A stretch of DNA of 64,000 nt from Myxococcales bacterium (lineage in GTDB: Bacteria; Myxococcota_A; UBA796; GCA-2862545). The stretch is from positions 1-64,000 of the forward strand of contig JAHQVJ010000039.1 in the NCBI GenBank assembly GCA_019634415.1, written 5' to 3'. The number at the start of each line of letters is the position of its first letter. The stretch's first letter is position 1. The position numbers and the translations under genes were made by a program. Of the stretch, positions 32,464-41,696 are shown piece by piece. The notes beneath the pieces were generated by a model that was not told the DNA's origin, did no database searches, and saw only the letters and a program-made list of their open reading frames with translations.

Positions 32464-33369
32464 ATGAACGTTTCGATCACGAACGTCCATCTGGATCTCG
32501 GTGCTGGTCGGCGCGGCACCGACATGGGTTCCTCGGCGATCCACGTGGCAGGGCTGGTCCCACAGCTCGAGGCCCTCGGCCACACCATCGCCGATGTGGA
32601 TGCCATCGACACCTCGGCCTTCGAGAAGGTGACGGCGACGGATCCGAGGGCTCGGTTCCTTCCGCAGATCACCCGCACGTGCGAGCTGCTGGCCGATCGT
32701 GTGCAGCAGGCCGTGGAGGCGGGGAACTTCCCGCTGGTGCTGGGCGGCGACCATGCGCAGGCAATGGGCACGATCAGCGGTCTCGCACGGGCGTACGGCG
32801 CTCGTTCGGAGCGGGTAGGGGTGGTGTGGGTCGATGCGCACACCGACATGAACACACCGGACACCACGGTGTCGGGCAACATCCACGGCATGCCGCTGGC
32901 CGCACTGCTGGGGCACGGTCCCGAGCAGTTGGTGCGCATCGCGGGCGATCAACCTGCTCTGAACCCGGAGGACGTGGCCATCATCGGCGTGCGCGACGTG
33001 GATCGGAGCGAGACGAGCCTGGTGTCTCGAACCGGTGTGCGCGTCTACACCATGAGCGAGCTCGACGCGCGGGGCACGGCGGTGTGCGTGCGAGAGGCGC
33101 TGGAGCACGTGCAGCGCCACACGGCCGGGGTGCACCTGTCCTTCGACCTGGACGGAGTGGATCCCGCGCACGCACCAGGTGTGGGCACGCCCGTGCCTGG
33201 TGGTCTCACGGTGCGGGAGAGCCACCTGATCTGCGAGTCCCTCGCCAACACGTCACGCTTGCTGGGCATGGAGATGGTGGAGCTGAACCCCACCTTGGAC
33301 GTGCGCAACAAGACGGGAGAGCTGGCGGTCTGGCTCATTCAGTCGGCGCTGGGCAAGACCATCCTCTGA
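32464..33369 (+). CDS. rocF: Arginase
   Basis: 301 residues from ATG 32464, behind GGAGG. Arginase hydrolyses L-arginine to ornithine and urea with a two-Mn site. The metal ligands are all present: His97 in LGGDHAQAMG, Asp124/His126/Asp128 in VDAHTDMN, and Asp228/Asp230 in SFDLDGVDP. SGNIHGMP after the second motif is the arginase-type substrate loop and argues against agmatinase. GTPVPGGLTVRE is also conserved. Length fits bacterial arginases. No urease or ornithine-pathway gene is adjacent. Upstream palindromes suggest regulation. It converges with the phosphoesterase gene. Confidence 0.92.
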   Translation: MNVSITNVHLDLGAGRRGTDMGSSAIHVAGLVPQLEALGHTIADVDAIDTSAFEKVTATDPRARFLPQITRTCELLADRVQQAVEAGNFPLVLGGDHAQAMGTISGLARAYGARSERVGVVWVDAHTDMNTPDTTVSGNIHGMPLAALLGHGPEQLVRIAGDQPALNPEDVAIIGVRDVDRSETSLVSRTGVRVYTMSELDARGTAVCVREALEHVQRHTAGVHLSFDLDGVDPAHAPGVGTPVPGGLTVRESHLICESLANTSRLLGMEMVELNPTLDVRNKTGELAVWLIQSALGKTIL

Positions 33370-33376
33370 AGGGGAC

Positions 33377-34240
33377 TCATCGCACCCAGTGGGGCCCTGC
33401 GTTGGCGGCGGGGGCGGCCCGCTCGGGTGGCCAGACCTGGCGCAGGTAGCCCGGAGCGCCCTTCTGGGGGTCGTACTGGCGAGGGTAGCCCAGGCTCACT
33501 TCCTCGAAGCGCACCCCATCTCGCCAGTCCGTGGCGCGCATGTGGAGGTGGCCGCTCACGACGACCTCCGCGCGGTAGCGCAGGTGCCAGTCCTCGGTCT
33601 GTCGCGTGCCACACCAAGGCGTGAACCGAGGAATACGGAACAGTCGGCACAGGTCCAGTCGCAGCGGCCAGTGATTGACGAGCAGCGTTCGCTCGTGGGG
33701 CTGGAGCGCGTCGAGTCGGGCGGTCGTCTCTTGGAGTCGGGCGGCGCACCACGCCTGACGGGTCGGGAACGGATCGGGCCGCAGCCGGCGCTCGTCGGCG
33801 CACACGATCCCTCCCTCGGCAGCCCAGGCCACGGCCTCCTCGGGCCCCAAGCCCGGTGGGCAGAAGCTGTAGTCGTACAGCAGGAACAGGCTGGCCACGA
33901 CGATGGCCGGCACCTCGCCCTGTGCCGGGAGTGTTGGCCAGGGATCCTCGGGGGTGAGCACGGAGAACTCGCGACACACCTCCACGAGGCGTTGGTACTT
34001 GGCCACCCCCGACAGGGCGGGGTCCTCGCTCGTCCACAGCTCGTGGTTGCCTGGCACCCAGAAGATGCGCTGGTACTTCGGCGCCACGGTGGACAGCACG
34101 AAGCGCAGGTGGGCCTCCGTCTCTCCCAGATCTCCGCCGAGGATCAGCCAGTCGTCTGGGTGGGCCGGCAGCTTCGCCACCGTGGTGCGGTTGGCTTCGA
34201 TGCCGACGTGCAGGTCGGACAGGGCGAGGATGCGCGTCAA
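33377..34240 (-). CDS. Calcineurin-like metallophosphoesterase
   Basis: 287 residues from a TTG start at 34240, chosen because GGGAGGA lies 5 nt upstream and ILALSDLHVG must be N-terminal. The five metal-binding blocks of the family are visible: DLHVG, GGDLGE, GNHELW, NHWPL and SGHLHM. Enzymes of this family hydrolyse phosphomono- or diesters (lipid, nucleotide or protein substrates) with two metal ions. It carries a C-terminal tail of about 40 residues rich in Pro and Ala. It is coupled to the upstream YhhN-like membrane gene by a TTGA overlap (34237-34240), which suggests linked lipid or envelope functions. Confidence 0.88.
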   Translation of the reverse strand: MTRILALSDLHVGIEANRTTVAKLPAHPDDWLILGGDLGETEAHLRFVLSTVAPKYQRIFWVPGNHELWTSEDPALSGVAKYQRLVEVCREFSVLTPEDPWPTLPAQGEVPAIVVASLFLLYDYSFCPPGLGPEEAVAWAAEGGIVCADERRLRPDPFPTRQAWCAARLQETTARLDALQPHERTLLVNHWPLRLDLCRLFRIPRFTPWCGTRQTEDWHLRYRAEVVVSGHLHMRATDWRDGVRFEEVSLGYPRQYDPQKGAPGYLRQVWPPERAAPAANAGPHWVR

Positions 34241-34896
34241 GACAGTCCTCCCGAGGCGGTGCCGAACAGCAGCTGGGCCCCGTAGTACAGCGGGAGGCCC
34301 GCCAGTCGGTTGTGGAAGCTGGCCCGAACGAAGCGCTCTCGGGCCACGAAGAGGTCGCTGACGAGGAACAGCACGGCGGCTGCGGCGAGGGTCCAGCGGA
34401 GCGGCGTGGGACCGGCAGCCAGCAGGCCGAAGGCGCAGGCCGTCATGGCCACGATGGCGAGGATGTAGGCGCCCACCGCAGGCCCCATGGACCTGACTCG
34501 AGCCCGCGGCGCGAGCCACCGCCACACGCTCCACGCCACCAGGGCGAGTGGGGCGAGCGACACGAGGACTCCGGCGGTTGCGACTCCCGCCGAGACGAAT
34601 GCGGCAGCAAAGGCCAGGTGGGCCAACAGGAACGCGGCGAGTCCCGGCAGGAACCCTCGCCGGAACAGCAGACAGACGTCCCCCACCACGGACAACCCCA
34701 GCGCGACCAGCAACAGCGCTCCTGGTGGGCCTTGGTCGGGCGCGCCCATCGCCACGGCATGCATCACGAAGGCCACCGACGCCGTCGTCTTCGCCAGCAC
34801 TCGGATGGTGGGCGGGCGCGTGGTGGTGGGCTGCCGTCGGATGGAGAGTAGCAACGTGACAGTGGCAGCGACGCACAGGGCCGCGTAGGGCGTCAT
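34237..34896 (-). CDS. YhhN/TMEM86-family membrane protein (lysoplasmalogenase-like)
   Basis: 219 residues with about seven membrane helices; ATG 34896 opens the first one (MTPYAALCVAATVTLLL). A diagnostic segment is LSVVGDVCLLFRRGFLPGL with LLAHLAFAAAF, matching YhhN/TMEM86, whose characterised members cleave the vinyl-ether bond of lysoplasmalogens. Myxobacteria are known to make plasmalogens, so this function is plausible here, but residues beyond the general pattern cannot be checked. Its stop codon overlaps the TTG start of the phosphoesterase. It is divergent from the suf regulator, with the palindrome 34938-34953 between them. Confidence 0.8.
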   Translation of the reverse strand: MTPYAALCVAATVTLLLSIRRQPTTTRPPTIRVLAKTTASVAFVMHAVAMGAPDQGPPGALLLVALGLSVVGDVCLLFRRGFLPGLAAFLLAHLAFAAAFVSAGVATAGVLVSLAPLALVAWSVWRWLAPRARVRSMGPAVGAYILAIVAMTACAFGLLAAGPTPLRWTLAAAAVLFLVSDLFVARERFVRASFHNRLAGLPLYYGAQLLFGTASGGLS

Positions 34897-34937
34897 GGGT
34901 CCCCCGCGAGGCCGCTCATAACGGACTCCCGTGAATC

Positions 34938-34953
34938 TGGACTCTTTAGTCCA
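34938..34953. promoter_or_regulatory. Palindromic operator upstream of the Rrf2/suf operon
   Basis: TGGACT and AGTCCA form a perfect 6-bp inverted repeat separated by CTTT. The GACT/AGTC core matches the halves of IscR/Rrf2-type sites, though with one fewer central base than the classic type-1 site. It overlaps the place expected for a -35 element, with TTATCT at 34960-34965 as a candidate -10. The regulator gene starts 30 bp downstream. This makes autorepression of the suf operon by its own Rrf2 protein likely; it could also affect the divergent YhhN-like gene. Confidence 0.6.
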
Positions 34954-34982
34954 CATTTGTTATCTCGCCGATCGGAGGCCAG

Positions 34983-35453
34983 GTGAAGCTGACGGCCCAA
35001 GAAGAGTACGGTCTGCGCTGCCTGATCCAGGTGGCTCGGCGTGCGCCCGGACCAGATGCAGCACCTGTCCCCATTCGCGACGTAGCCTCGGCCGAGGGCT
35101 TGTCGGTCGACTATGCGGCGAAGCTGCTCCGCGTGCTGCGTTGTGGGAACCTGCTGGTCGCCGAGCGGGGCGCGCAGGGTGGCTTCAAGCTGGCGCGCAG
35201 CGCCGAGTCCATCACCCTCTCCGAGGTCCTCGGCGTGCTCGACACGCCGCTGTACGGGGGAGGGGATTTCTGCCAGGCCCACTCGGGTCGGCTCGACAGC
35301 TGCGTTCACACACGATCGTGCTCGCTGCGCGTGGTGTGGCGTGCCGTGGAGTCGGCCATGGTCAAGGTCCTCAGTCGCGTCAACTTGGCCGACCTCCTCC
35401 TCGACGAGGCGCAGGTGGCGTCTCGCATCCTCCAGCCCATGGAACAGGCATGA
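34983..35453 (+). CDS. Rrf2-family Fe-S-sensing transcriptional regulator (SufR/IscR-like)
   Basis: 156 residues from GTG 34983, with GGAGG 4 nt upstream. The N-terminal winged helix is clear: [32 protein letters not shown] and the wing AQGGFKLAR. Three cysteines, Cys97, Cys107 and Cys113, lie in [18 protein letters not shown], where Rrf2 proteins bind an Fe-S cluster. Loss or gain of the cluster reports the cell's Fe-S status and changes DNA binding. Its stop overlaps the sufB start (ATGA). A palindromic site lies upstream at 34938-34953. It most likely represses the suf operon when clusters are plentiful. Confidence 0.93.
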   Translation: MKLTAQEEYGLRCLIQVARRAPGPDAAPVPIRDVASAEGLSVDYAAKLLRVLRCGNLLVAERGAQGGFKLARSAESITLSEVLGVLDTPLYGGGDFCQAHSGRLDSCVHTRSCSLRVVWRAVESAMVKVLSRVNLADLLLDEAQVASRILQPMEQA

Positions 35454-36901
35454 GCACCGAAGCGACCGATACCGTCGAGGAGCTCGTCGCCGAGCGCGAC
35501 GACTACAAGTACGGCTTCGTCAGCAACTTCGAAGCCGACACACTGCCCCCTGGCCTCGACGAGGATGTCGTCCGCTTCATCTCCGGCAAGAAGGAGGAGC
35601 CGGAGTGGTTGCTGAAGTGGCGGCTGAAGGCCTTCGAGCTGTGGCGAGGCATGGAGGAGCCCCACTGGCCCCACTTTTCCTATGGCCCCATCGACTATCA
35701 GGGTGTGAGCTACTTCTCGGCACCCAAGACCGACGGGCCCAAGAGCCTGGACGAGGTGGACCCCGAGATCCTCGAGACCTTCGAGAAGCTCGGCATTCCG
35801 TTGCACGAGCGGGCTGCGCTGGCCGGGGTCGCGGTGGACGCCGTGATCGACAGTGTGAGCGTGGCCACCACCTTCAAGGACAAGCTCGCCGATCTGGGGA
35901 TCATCTTCCTGTCCTTCGGGGAAGCGGTGCGGGAGTACCCCGAGCTCGTGCAGCGCTACCTCGGCTCCGTCGTGCCCGTGACGGACAACTTCTTCGCGGC
36001 GCTGAACGCCGCCGTCTTCTCGGACGGTACCTTCGTCTACATCCCGAAGGGCGTGAAGTGCCCGATGGAGCTGTCGACCTACTTCCGGATCAACGAGGCG
36101 AACACGGGGCAGTTCGAGCGGACCCTCATCGTGGCGGAGGAGGGCTCGCACGTCTCCTACCTCGAGGGATGCACGGCCCCGATGCGCAAGGAGAACCAGC
36201 TGCACGCCGCGGTGGTGGAGCTGGTGGCCATGGAAGACGCCACCATCAAGTACAGCACTGTGCAGAACTGGTACCCGGGCGACCGGGAGGGTCGGGGTGG
36301 TGTCTACAACTTCGTGACCAAGCGCGGCCGCTGCGCTGGGGCTCGCTCGCGCATCAGCTGGACCCAGGTGGAGACGGGATCCGCCATCACCTGGAAGTAC
36401 CCGAGCTGCATCCTGGAGGGAGACGACTCCATCGGTGAGTTCTACTCGGTGGCGCTGACCAACAACCACCAGAAGGCCGACACCGGCACCAAGATGATCC
36501 ATCTGGGCCGGAACACGCGCTCCACCATCGTCAGCAAGGGGATCAGCGCGGGACAAGGGCAGCAGAGCTACCGCGGCCTGGTCCAGGTGGGCAAGCGGGC
36601 GCGCGGTGCGCGCAACTACACGCGGTGTGACTCCCTGCTCATCGGGGACCGCTGTGGCGCCCACACGTTCCCCTATGTGGACGTGCGCAACGGCAGCGCC
36701 ACGGTGGAGCACGAAGCCAGCACGTCCCGCATCGGAGAGGATCAGCTGTTCTACCTGCGTCAGCGAGGGCTGTCGGAAGAGGACGCTGTGTCCATGGTGG
36801 TCAACGGCTTCTGCCGCGAAGTGTTCAAAGAGCTGCCGATGGAGTTCGCCGTCGAGGCGCGAAAGCTCCTCGAGGTCTCCCTGGAAGGGGCTGTCGGCTA
36901 G
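35450..36901 (+). CDS. sufB: Fe-S cluster scaffold subunit SufB
   Basis: 483 residues. SufB is the scaffold of the SufBC2D complex on which Fe-S clusters are assembled in the cytoplasm. Recognisable elements are [13 protein letters not shown] near the start, [17 protein letters not shown], the core strand region [21 protein letters not shown] and [21 protein letters not shown]. The conserved C-terminal [16 protein letters not shown] follows. Length and layout fit the family. The ATG overlaps the regulator's stop. Partners sufC and sufD follow immediately. Confidence 0.96.
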   Translation: MSTEATDTVEELVAERDDYKYGFVSNFEADTLPPGLDEDVVRFISGKKEEPEWLLKWRLKAFELWRGMEEPHWPHFSYGPIDYQGVSYFSAPKTDGPKSLDEVDPEILETFEKLGIPLHERAALAGVAVDAVIDSVSVATTFKDKLADLGIIFLSFGEAVREYPELVQRYLGSVVPVTDNFFAALNAAVFSDGTFVYIPKGVKCPMELSTYFRINEANTGQFERTLIVAEEGSHVSYLEGCTAPMRKENQLHAAVVELVAMEDATIKYSTVQNWYPGDREGRGGVYNFVTKRGRCAGARSRISWTQVETGSAITWKYPSCILEGDDSIGEFYSVALTNNHQKADTGTKMIHLGRNTRSTIVSKGISAGQGQQSYRGLVQVGKRARGARNYTRCDSLLIGDRCGAHTFPYVDVRNGSATVEHEASTSRIGEDQLFYLRQRGLSEEDAVSMVVNGFCREVFKELPMEFAVEARKLLEVSLEGAVG

Positions 36902-36966
36902 CCAACAACCCGCAACGTCGGGCGCGGTCCCTGGTGTGGACCGGTGCCCCTGGAGCGCACAGATCC

Positions 36967-37716
36967 ATGCTCGAGTTGAAGGACCTACACGCCGAGATCG
37001 ACGGGACGCCGATCCTCAAGGGCCTGACCCTCACCCTGAACCCAGGGGAGGTGCACGCGGTGATGGGGCCGAACGCGTCTGGGAAGTCCACGCTGTCGAA
37101 GGTGATCACCGGCCACCCCGACTACCAAGTCACCGGTGGAGACGTGTGCTTCGAGGGCCAGTCCATCCTGGAGCTGGAGCCCGAGGAACGTGCTCATCTC
37201 GGGATCTTCCTGTCGTTCCAGCACCCCGTGGAGATCGCTGGCGTCACGACGTCGGTGTTCCTCAAGGAGGCGGTGAACGCCACCCGCCGGGCGCGGGGGG
37301 AGGCCGAGCTGGACGCTGCGGGCTTCCTACGGCTGGCCAAGGAGAAGATGCAGCTCGTGGAGATGGACAAGTCGCTGCTGCATCGCTCCCTGAACGAGGG
37401 GTTCAGCGGGGGTGAGAAGAAGCGCAACGAGGTGTTCCAGCTCGCCATGCTGGAGCCGAAGCTCGCGATCCTGGACGAGCCCGACTCGGGCCTCGACGTG
37501 GATGCGCTGCGGATCGTGGCGCAGGGCGTGCAGGCGCAGCGCAACCCCGAGCGGGCCATGTTGGTGATCACGCACTACCAGCGCTTGCTCGAGCACCTGA
37601 CCCCCGACTTCACCCACGTACTGCTGGACGGTCGGATCGTGCGCTCCGGGGGCCCGGAGCTGGCGCGTCAGGTGGAGGAGCGTGGCTACCAGTGGGTTCG
37701 CGAGGCGTCCGCATGA
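36967..37716 (+). CDS. sufC: Fe-S cluster assembly ATPase SufC
   Basis: 249 residues, an ABC-type ATPase without membrane segments that powers SufBC2D. Walker A is GPNASGKST, the signature is FSGGEKKRNE, Walker B is LAILDEPDSGLDVD and the switch His is in VITHYQRLL. The ATG at 36967 is in a 65-bp gap after sufB; GGAGCG is a weak ribosome site. The stop overlaps sufD by 4 bp (ATGA). Confidence 0.97.
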   Translation: MLELKDLHAEIDGTPILKGLTLTLNPGEVHAVMGPNASGKSTLSKVITGHPDYQVTGGDVCFEGQSILELEPEERAHLGIFLSFQHPVEIAGVTTSVFLKEAVNATRRARGEAELDAAGFLRLAKEKMQLVEMDKSLLHRSLNEGFSGGEKKRNEVFQLAMLEPKLAILDEPDSGLDVDALRIVAQGVQAQRNPERAMLVITHYQRLLEHLTPDFTHVLLDGRIVRSGGPELARQVEERGYQWVREASA

Positions 37717-38954
37717 GGGGCCGCACCTTCACCTTGGCGGAGCCCTACGCCGATGCTGCCGCGCAGCTTCCCAGCGCGTCTCCCTGGATCGACGCCCTAC
37801 GGCAGCGCGCGGTGGCCACGCTGCGCGAGACCGGATTCCCGGGGCGGGACGAGGCCTGGAAGTTCACGCGCGCCAGCCGGCTGCTGAAGACCCAGTTCAC
37901 GCCCGTGATCGGCGCTCCCGCGGAGATCTCGCTTCCTCGAGGTCCCTACGACGAAGGGCCCCGATTGGTGTTCGTGGACGGGGTGCTCTCTCCTGCGCTC
38001 AGTACGCTGGAGCAGCAGCCTCACGAGGCCCTCCAGCAGCGCGTGTCCGAGATCCTCGGGCCCGCCGACGGGTTCTTGGCCCTGGGGCTCGCGTTCCTGC
38101 GGGATGCCGGCACCGTCGTGGTGCCGGATTGCTCGCAGGTGGGACCAGTGCACTTGGTGCACGTGACCACCGGCGGCGCGCGGCTGGCCGCCGTGCGGCA
38201 CGCGGTGTCCGTGGGCGTCGGGTCCGACCTCGAGCTGCACGAGCACTTCGTGGCTGCCGAGGGCGCCGATGGTCCCTCCCTGACCAGTGCTGCGATCGAG
38301 CTGTTCCTCGAGAAGGGGGCGCAGGTCAAGCACGTGCGCGTCGTGTCCGAGGGGGCGCAGGGGTTGCACGTGGGCGCGGTCGGGGCCCACGTGGCCGCCG
38401 ACGCACGCTATGCGCTGACCAGCGCCGTGATCGGCGTCGATCTGGCTCGGGTGGAGGCGCTCGTGAAGCTCGCGGCGCCCGGGGCCGACACGGCACTCAC
38501 CGGGCTCACCCTCGCGCGCGACGCCCAGCACGTGGACCATCACGTGCTCGTGGACCACATCGCGCCGCAGGGCACCAGCGACCAGACCTTCCGCTCGGTG
38601 CTCGATGATCAGTCCCACAGCGTCTACACCGGCGCCGTGGCGGTGCGCAGCGGGGCGGTGGGCACGGACTCGAACCAGCTGCACCATGCGCTGCTCCTCT
38701 CCGACGACGCCGTGGCCAACGTGCGTCCGTGGCTCGAGATCGACAACGACGACGTGTCGTGTGCTCACGGGGCGGCCATCGGCAGCTTGGATCCCGACGC
38801 GCTGTTCTATCTGCGTCAGCGGGGGCTCACCCAGCTGGAGGCGCGGTCGCTGCTCACCCGTGGCTTTGCCGAGAGCAGCCTGCAGGCGGTGCCCGAGGGG
38901 CCCGTTCGTGACTGGCTGGCGGCGCGCTGCAGTGCATGGCTGGGGGAGGCATGA
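37713..38954 (+). CDS. sufD: Fe-S cluster assembly subunit SufD
   Basis: 413 residues. SufD pairs with SufB and is needed for iron entry into the complex. The N-terminal helical part contains GFPGRDEAWKFTRASRLL. The beta-helix core contains HVRVVSEGAQGLHV and DQTFRSVLDDQSHSVYTG. The C-terminal [20 protein letters not shown] parallels the SufB C terminus. It is coupled to sufC by a 4-bp overlap and followed within 2 bp by sufS. Confidence 0.93.
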   Translation: MRGRTFTLAEPYADAAAQLPSASPWIDALRQRAVATLRETGFPGRDEAWKFTRASRLLKTQFTPVIGAPAEISLPRGPYDEGPRLVFVDGVLSPALSTLEQQPHEALQQRVSEILGPADGFLALGLAFLRDAGTVVVPDCSQVGPVHLVHVTTGGARLAAVRHAVSVGVGSDLELHEHFVAAEGADGPSLTSAAIELFLEKGAQVKHVRVVSEGAQGLHVGAVGAHVAADARYALTSAVIGVDLARVEALVKLAAPGADTALTGLTLARDAQHVDHHVLVDHIAPQGTSDQTFRSVLDDQSHSVYTGAVAVRSGAVGTDSNQLHHALLLSDDAVANVRPWLEIDNDDVSCAHGAAIGSLDPDALFYLRQRGLTQLEARSLLTRGFAESSLQAVPEGPVRDWLAARCSAWLGEA

Positions 38955-38956
38955 AC

Positions 38957-40186
38957 ATGGCGGCCATCGAGGCCCTGGACATCCAGGGCGTGCGCGAACA
39001 GTTCCCCATCTTGAGGAAGCAAGTCGGCGACAAGCCACTGGTCTACCTCGACACGGCGGCCAGCGCGCAGAAGCCGCAGGCCGTGATCGACGCGCTGCAC
39101 ACCTACTACACCTCGGAGCACGCCAACGTGCACCGGGGTGTGCACCACCTGTCAGCACTGGCCACCCAACGCTACGAAGCGGCCAGAGAGCAGGCTGCTG
39201 CCTTCCTCCATGCGCCCAGTCCGCGGGAGGTGGTCTTCGTGCGGGGCACGTCGGAGGCCGTCAACCTCGTGGCCTCCTCCTGGGGCCAACAGCTGCAGCC
39301 CGGCGACGAGATCGTGGTGTCGGCCATCGAGCACCACTCCAACATCGTGCCCTGGCAGCTGCTCGCCCAGCGTACCGGCGCCGTGCTCCGGGTGGCTCCC
39401 GTTCGCGACGACGCGTCGTTCGACCTCGATGCCTTCGAGGCGCTGCTGGGTCCTCGCACCCGCCTGGTATCGGTGGTGCACGTGAGCAATGCCTTCGGCA
39501 CCGTGCTGCCCGTGAAGCGCATCGTGGAGCTCGCCCACGCCGCCGGTGCACTGGTGATGCTCGACGGTGCGCAGGCGACGGTGCACGGCCCGGTGGACGT
39601 GGCTGCGCTGGGCTGCGACTTCTACGCCTTCAGCGGCCACAAGGTCTACGGTCCCACGGGGATCGGCGTGCTCTGGGGCCGCGAGGCGCTGCTGGATCGG
39701 ATGCCTCCGTACCAAGGGGGCGGAGAGATGATCAGCAGCGTGTCCTTCGAGGGATCCACCTGGGCCGAGCTGCCCGCGAAGTTCGAGGCGGGCACGCCTC
39801 ACATCGCGGGCGCGGTGGGCTTGGGAGTGGCGCTGCGCTGGCTCATGGATCTCGGACGCGAGACGGTCGCTGCGAGCGAGGCCAGCGTGCTCGCCCACGG
39901 CACCCAGCGGCTCTCCGAGGTCGATGGGCTGCGACTCGTGGGCACCGCCCCCGACAAGCAAGGCGTGCTGTCCTTCGTGATGGAGGGGATCCATCCACAG
40001 GATCTCGCCACCTTGCTCGACGAGCAGGGCATCGCGGTGCGGACAGGACATCACTGTGCCGAGCCTGGCATGCGCCGCTTCGGCATCGACGGGACCGTGC
40101 GGGCCTCCATCGGCGTGTACACCACGACCGGGGACCTCGACGCCCTGGTGGACGGGCTGCAGCGCGCCGCGCGCCTGCTGCGCTGA
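38957..40186 (+). CDS. sufS: Cysteine desulfurase SufS
   Basis: 409 residues, a PLP enzyme that removes sulfur from L-cysteine for Fe-S cluster synthesis. The PLP lysine is in FSGHKVYGPTG and the catalytic cysteine in RTGHHCAEPGM. YLDTAASAQKP and ANVHRGVHHLS are typical of the group II family. The start at 38957 is preferred because GGAGG lies 7 nt upstream; ATG 38951, which overlaps the sufD stop, is the alternative. No sufE or sufU activator gene follows in this window, so the sulfur acceptor must be elsewhere. Confidence 0.95.
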   Translation: MAAIEALDIQGVREQFPILRKQVGDKPLVYLDTAASAQKPQAVIDALHTYYTSEHANVHRGVHHLSALATQRYEAAREQAAAFLHAPSPREVVFVRGTSEAVNLVASSWGQQLQPGDEIVVSAIEHHSNIVPWQLLAQRTGAVLRVAPVRDDASFDLDAFEALLGPRTRLVSVVHVSNAFGTVLPVKRIVELAHAAGALVMLDGAQATVHGPVDVAALGCDFYAFSGHKVYGPTGIGVLWGREALLDRMPPYQGGGEMISSVSFEGSTWAELPAKFEAGTPHIAGAVGLGVALRWLMDLGRETVAASEASVLAHGTQRLSEVDGLRLVGTAPDKQGVLSFVMEGIHPQDLATLLDEQGIAVRTGHHCAEPGMRRFGIDGTVRASIGVYTTTGDLDALVDGLQRAARLLR

Positions 40187-40204
40187 GGCGAGACCGCGTC
40201 TGCT

Positions 40205-41137
40205 TCAGGTGAAGATCGACATGATCTCGCCGCGAGACTCCACCATTCGCGTCCACATCCCCTCGATGTCGTCGACCTTCAGGCTCAGCCAGCGCGCCTC
40301 GGCCGTCGACGCCAGGAACTCGGGGAACTTGGCCGGCATCAGGGTCTGCGCCAGGTACCAGGCGATGCGGTCGGCGATCCGGAGCAGGGCGACCTGCGTG
40401 CCGATCGCGCCGTCTGCGGCGTATGCCCGCGTCGGCTGGTGATGCCAGGCGACGATCTTGGGGATCGGCTCCGGAATGGTCCACGCCTGCAGGACGTGGG
40501 CGCCGAGGACCGCGTGATCGTAGCCCAGCTCCTGGCGCTCGAGACGGTGGATCACGTCCGGCGTGCACAGATCCTGGGGAGACAGGCGGGTGTAGTCGAA
40601 CTCACGGGTCTCCGCGAGCAGCAGCTTGCCGATGTCGTGCAGTAGCCCTGCGAGGAACAGCGAGTGCTCTCCCGGCAGCTCGTAGTGCTGATCGAGCACC
40701 CGCACGATGGCGGCAGTGGCTGCGCAGTGGTCGCGGAACGTGCTCGCGATCCCCTGTAGATCGTTGAACATCTGCATGGTGGCGGCAGCGGAGACCATGT
40801 CGCGCACGCGCCGCCCACCCACTCGCACGATGGCCTCGTCCACGTGCTGGTAGCCGCCTGCTCGCCCGTACATCGCGCTGTTGGCCAGCCGTAGCACCAT
40901 GGAGGCCAGCGCGGGATCGGACTCGATCAGGTTGGCCACCCACGCGACGGAGTAGTCCTGTTGGTTGAGGGCATCGAGCACCCTCGTGGCCACCACCGGG
41001 AACGGCTTGAGGCCGCTGATCCGCGCCACCTCGGCCGCCATGGAGGCCTGGGCCTGCTCATCCGAGCTGGCCGGATCGTCTTCACCGAACCACAACGCTT
41101 CGTCGAGGGTGTCGGCCAGCTTACCTGCAGTCGCCAT
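40205..41137 (-). CDS. HDOD-domain signalling protein
   Basis: 310 residues. The HDOD domain spans about residues 38-240: LKPFPVVATRVLDALNQ at its start, ESDPALASMVLRLANSAMYG in the middle and an HD-like motif LAGLLHDIGKLLLAE. HDOD proteins are regulatory relatives of HD phosphohydrolases, often in chemotaxis and c-di-GMP networks. The HD motif is fairly intact. The ~35-residue N terminus is acidic. The C terminus adds a further helical region (EARWLSLKVDDIEGMWTRM). It converges with sufS and may be co-transcribed with the downstream-facing genes only weakly. Confidence 0.88.
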   Translation of the reverse strand: MATAGKLADTLDEALWFGEDDPASSDEQAQASMAAEVARISGLKPFPVVATRVLDALNQQDYSVAWVANLIESDPALASMVLRLANSAMYGRAGGYQHVDEAIVRVGGRRVRDMVSAAATMQMFNDLQGIASTFRDHCAATAAIVRVLDQHYELPGEHSLFLAGLLHDIGKLLLAETREFDYTRLSPQDLCTPDVIHRLERQELGYDHAVLGAHVLQAWTIPEPIPKIVAWHHQPTRAYAADGAIGTQVALLRIADRIAWYLAQTLMPAKFPEFLASTAEARWLSLKVDDIEGMWTRMVESRGEIMSIFT

Positions 41138-41203
41138 CGCGTCCTCTGCGCCGATCGACCACGCGATCGTGCGAGGACTCCATCGGCAGCAGCGGAACGC
41201 GCT

Positions 41204-41515
41204 TTACAGGCCCAAGCGTGCCTTCTTCTCTTCGGCAGTGGGCAGCGGGTCGGACGACTCGGTGATGTTCTCCAGCTCGCCCGATTCGCTCTTCGTCGTG
41301 TTGATCTCCTCCCACTTCGCCTGATCTTCGGGCAGATCGTCGACCGCGAAGATGGCGCGCACCGGACAGGCCGGCTCGCAGGCACCGCAGTCGATGCACT
41401 CGTCGGGGTGGATGTACAACATGCGATCGTCGCCGTAGAAGCAGTCCACCGGACAGACCTCCACGCAATCGGTGTAGCGGCAGTCCTGACAGTTTTCGGT
41501 GACGACGTAGGCCAT
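41204..41515 (-). CDS. fdxA: 7Fe ferredoxin (FdxA type)
   Basis: 103 residues. Cluster ligands are in NCQDCRYTDCVEVCPVDC (3Fe-4S and the ligands of the neighbouring cluster) and CIDCGACEPACPV (4Fe-4S), the arrangement of Azotobacter-type FdxA. It carries low-potential electrons in the cytoplasm. The C-terminal 40 residues (WEEINTTKSE onward) are the acidic extension normal for this family. It is close to the suf operon, which makes Fe-S clusters, but on the other strand, so a functional link is only suggestive. Confidence 0.95.
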   Translation of the reverse strand: MAYVVTENCQDCRYTDCVEVCPVDCFYGDDRMLYIHPDECIDCGACEPACPVRAIFAVDDLPEDQAKWEEINTTKSESGELENITESSDPLPTAEEKKARLGL

Positions 41516-41696
41516 GTGTTCTCCTCGAGGCCGCAGGCCGTGGGGCGGTCACCCGCTGGTGGGCGTTCGCGCCACGGACGCCGACCCATAACCATGTCGG
41601 CGCGGGCAGCCACACCGAGGGTCCCTCACGCTGGCGTAGCCGAACAGGTCAACTCTTGTACCCCCCTGGTCACCGAAGGAAGGGTAGGATGGGACG

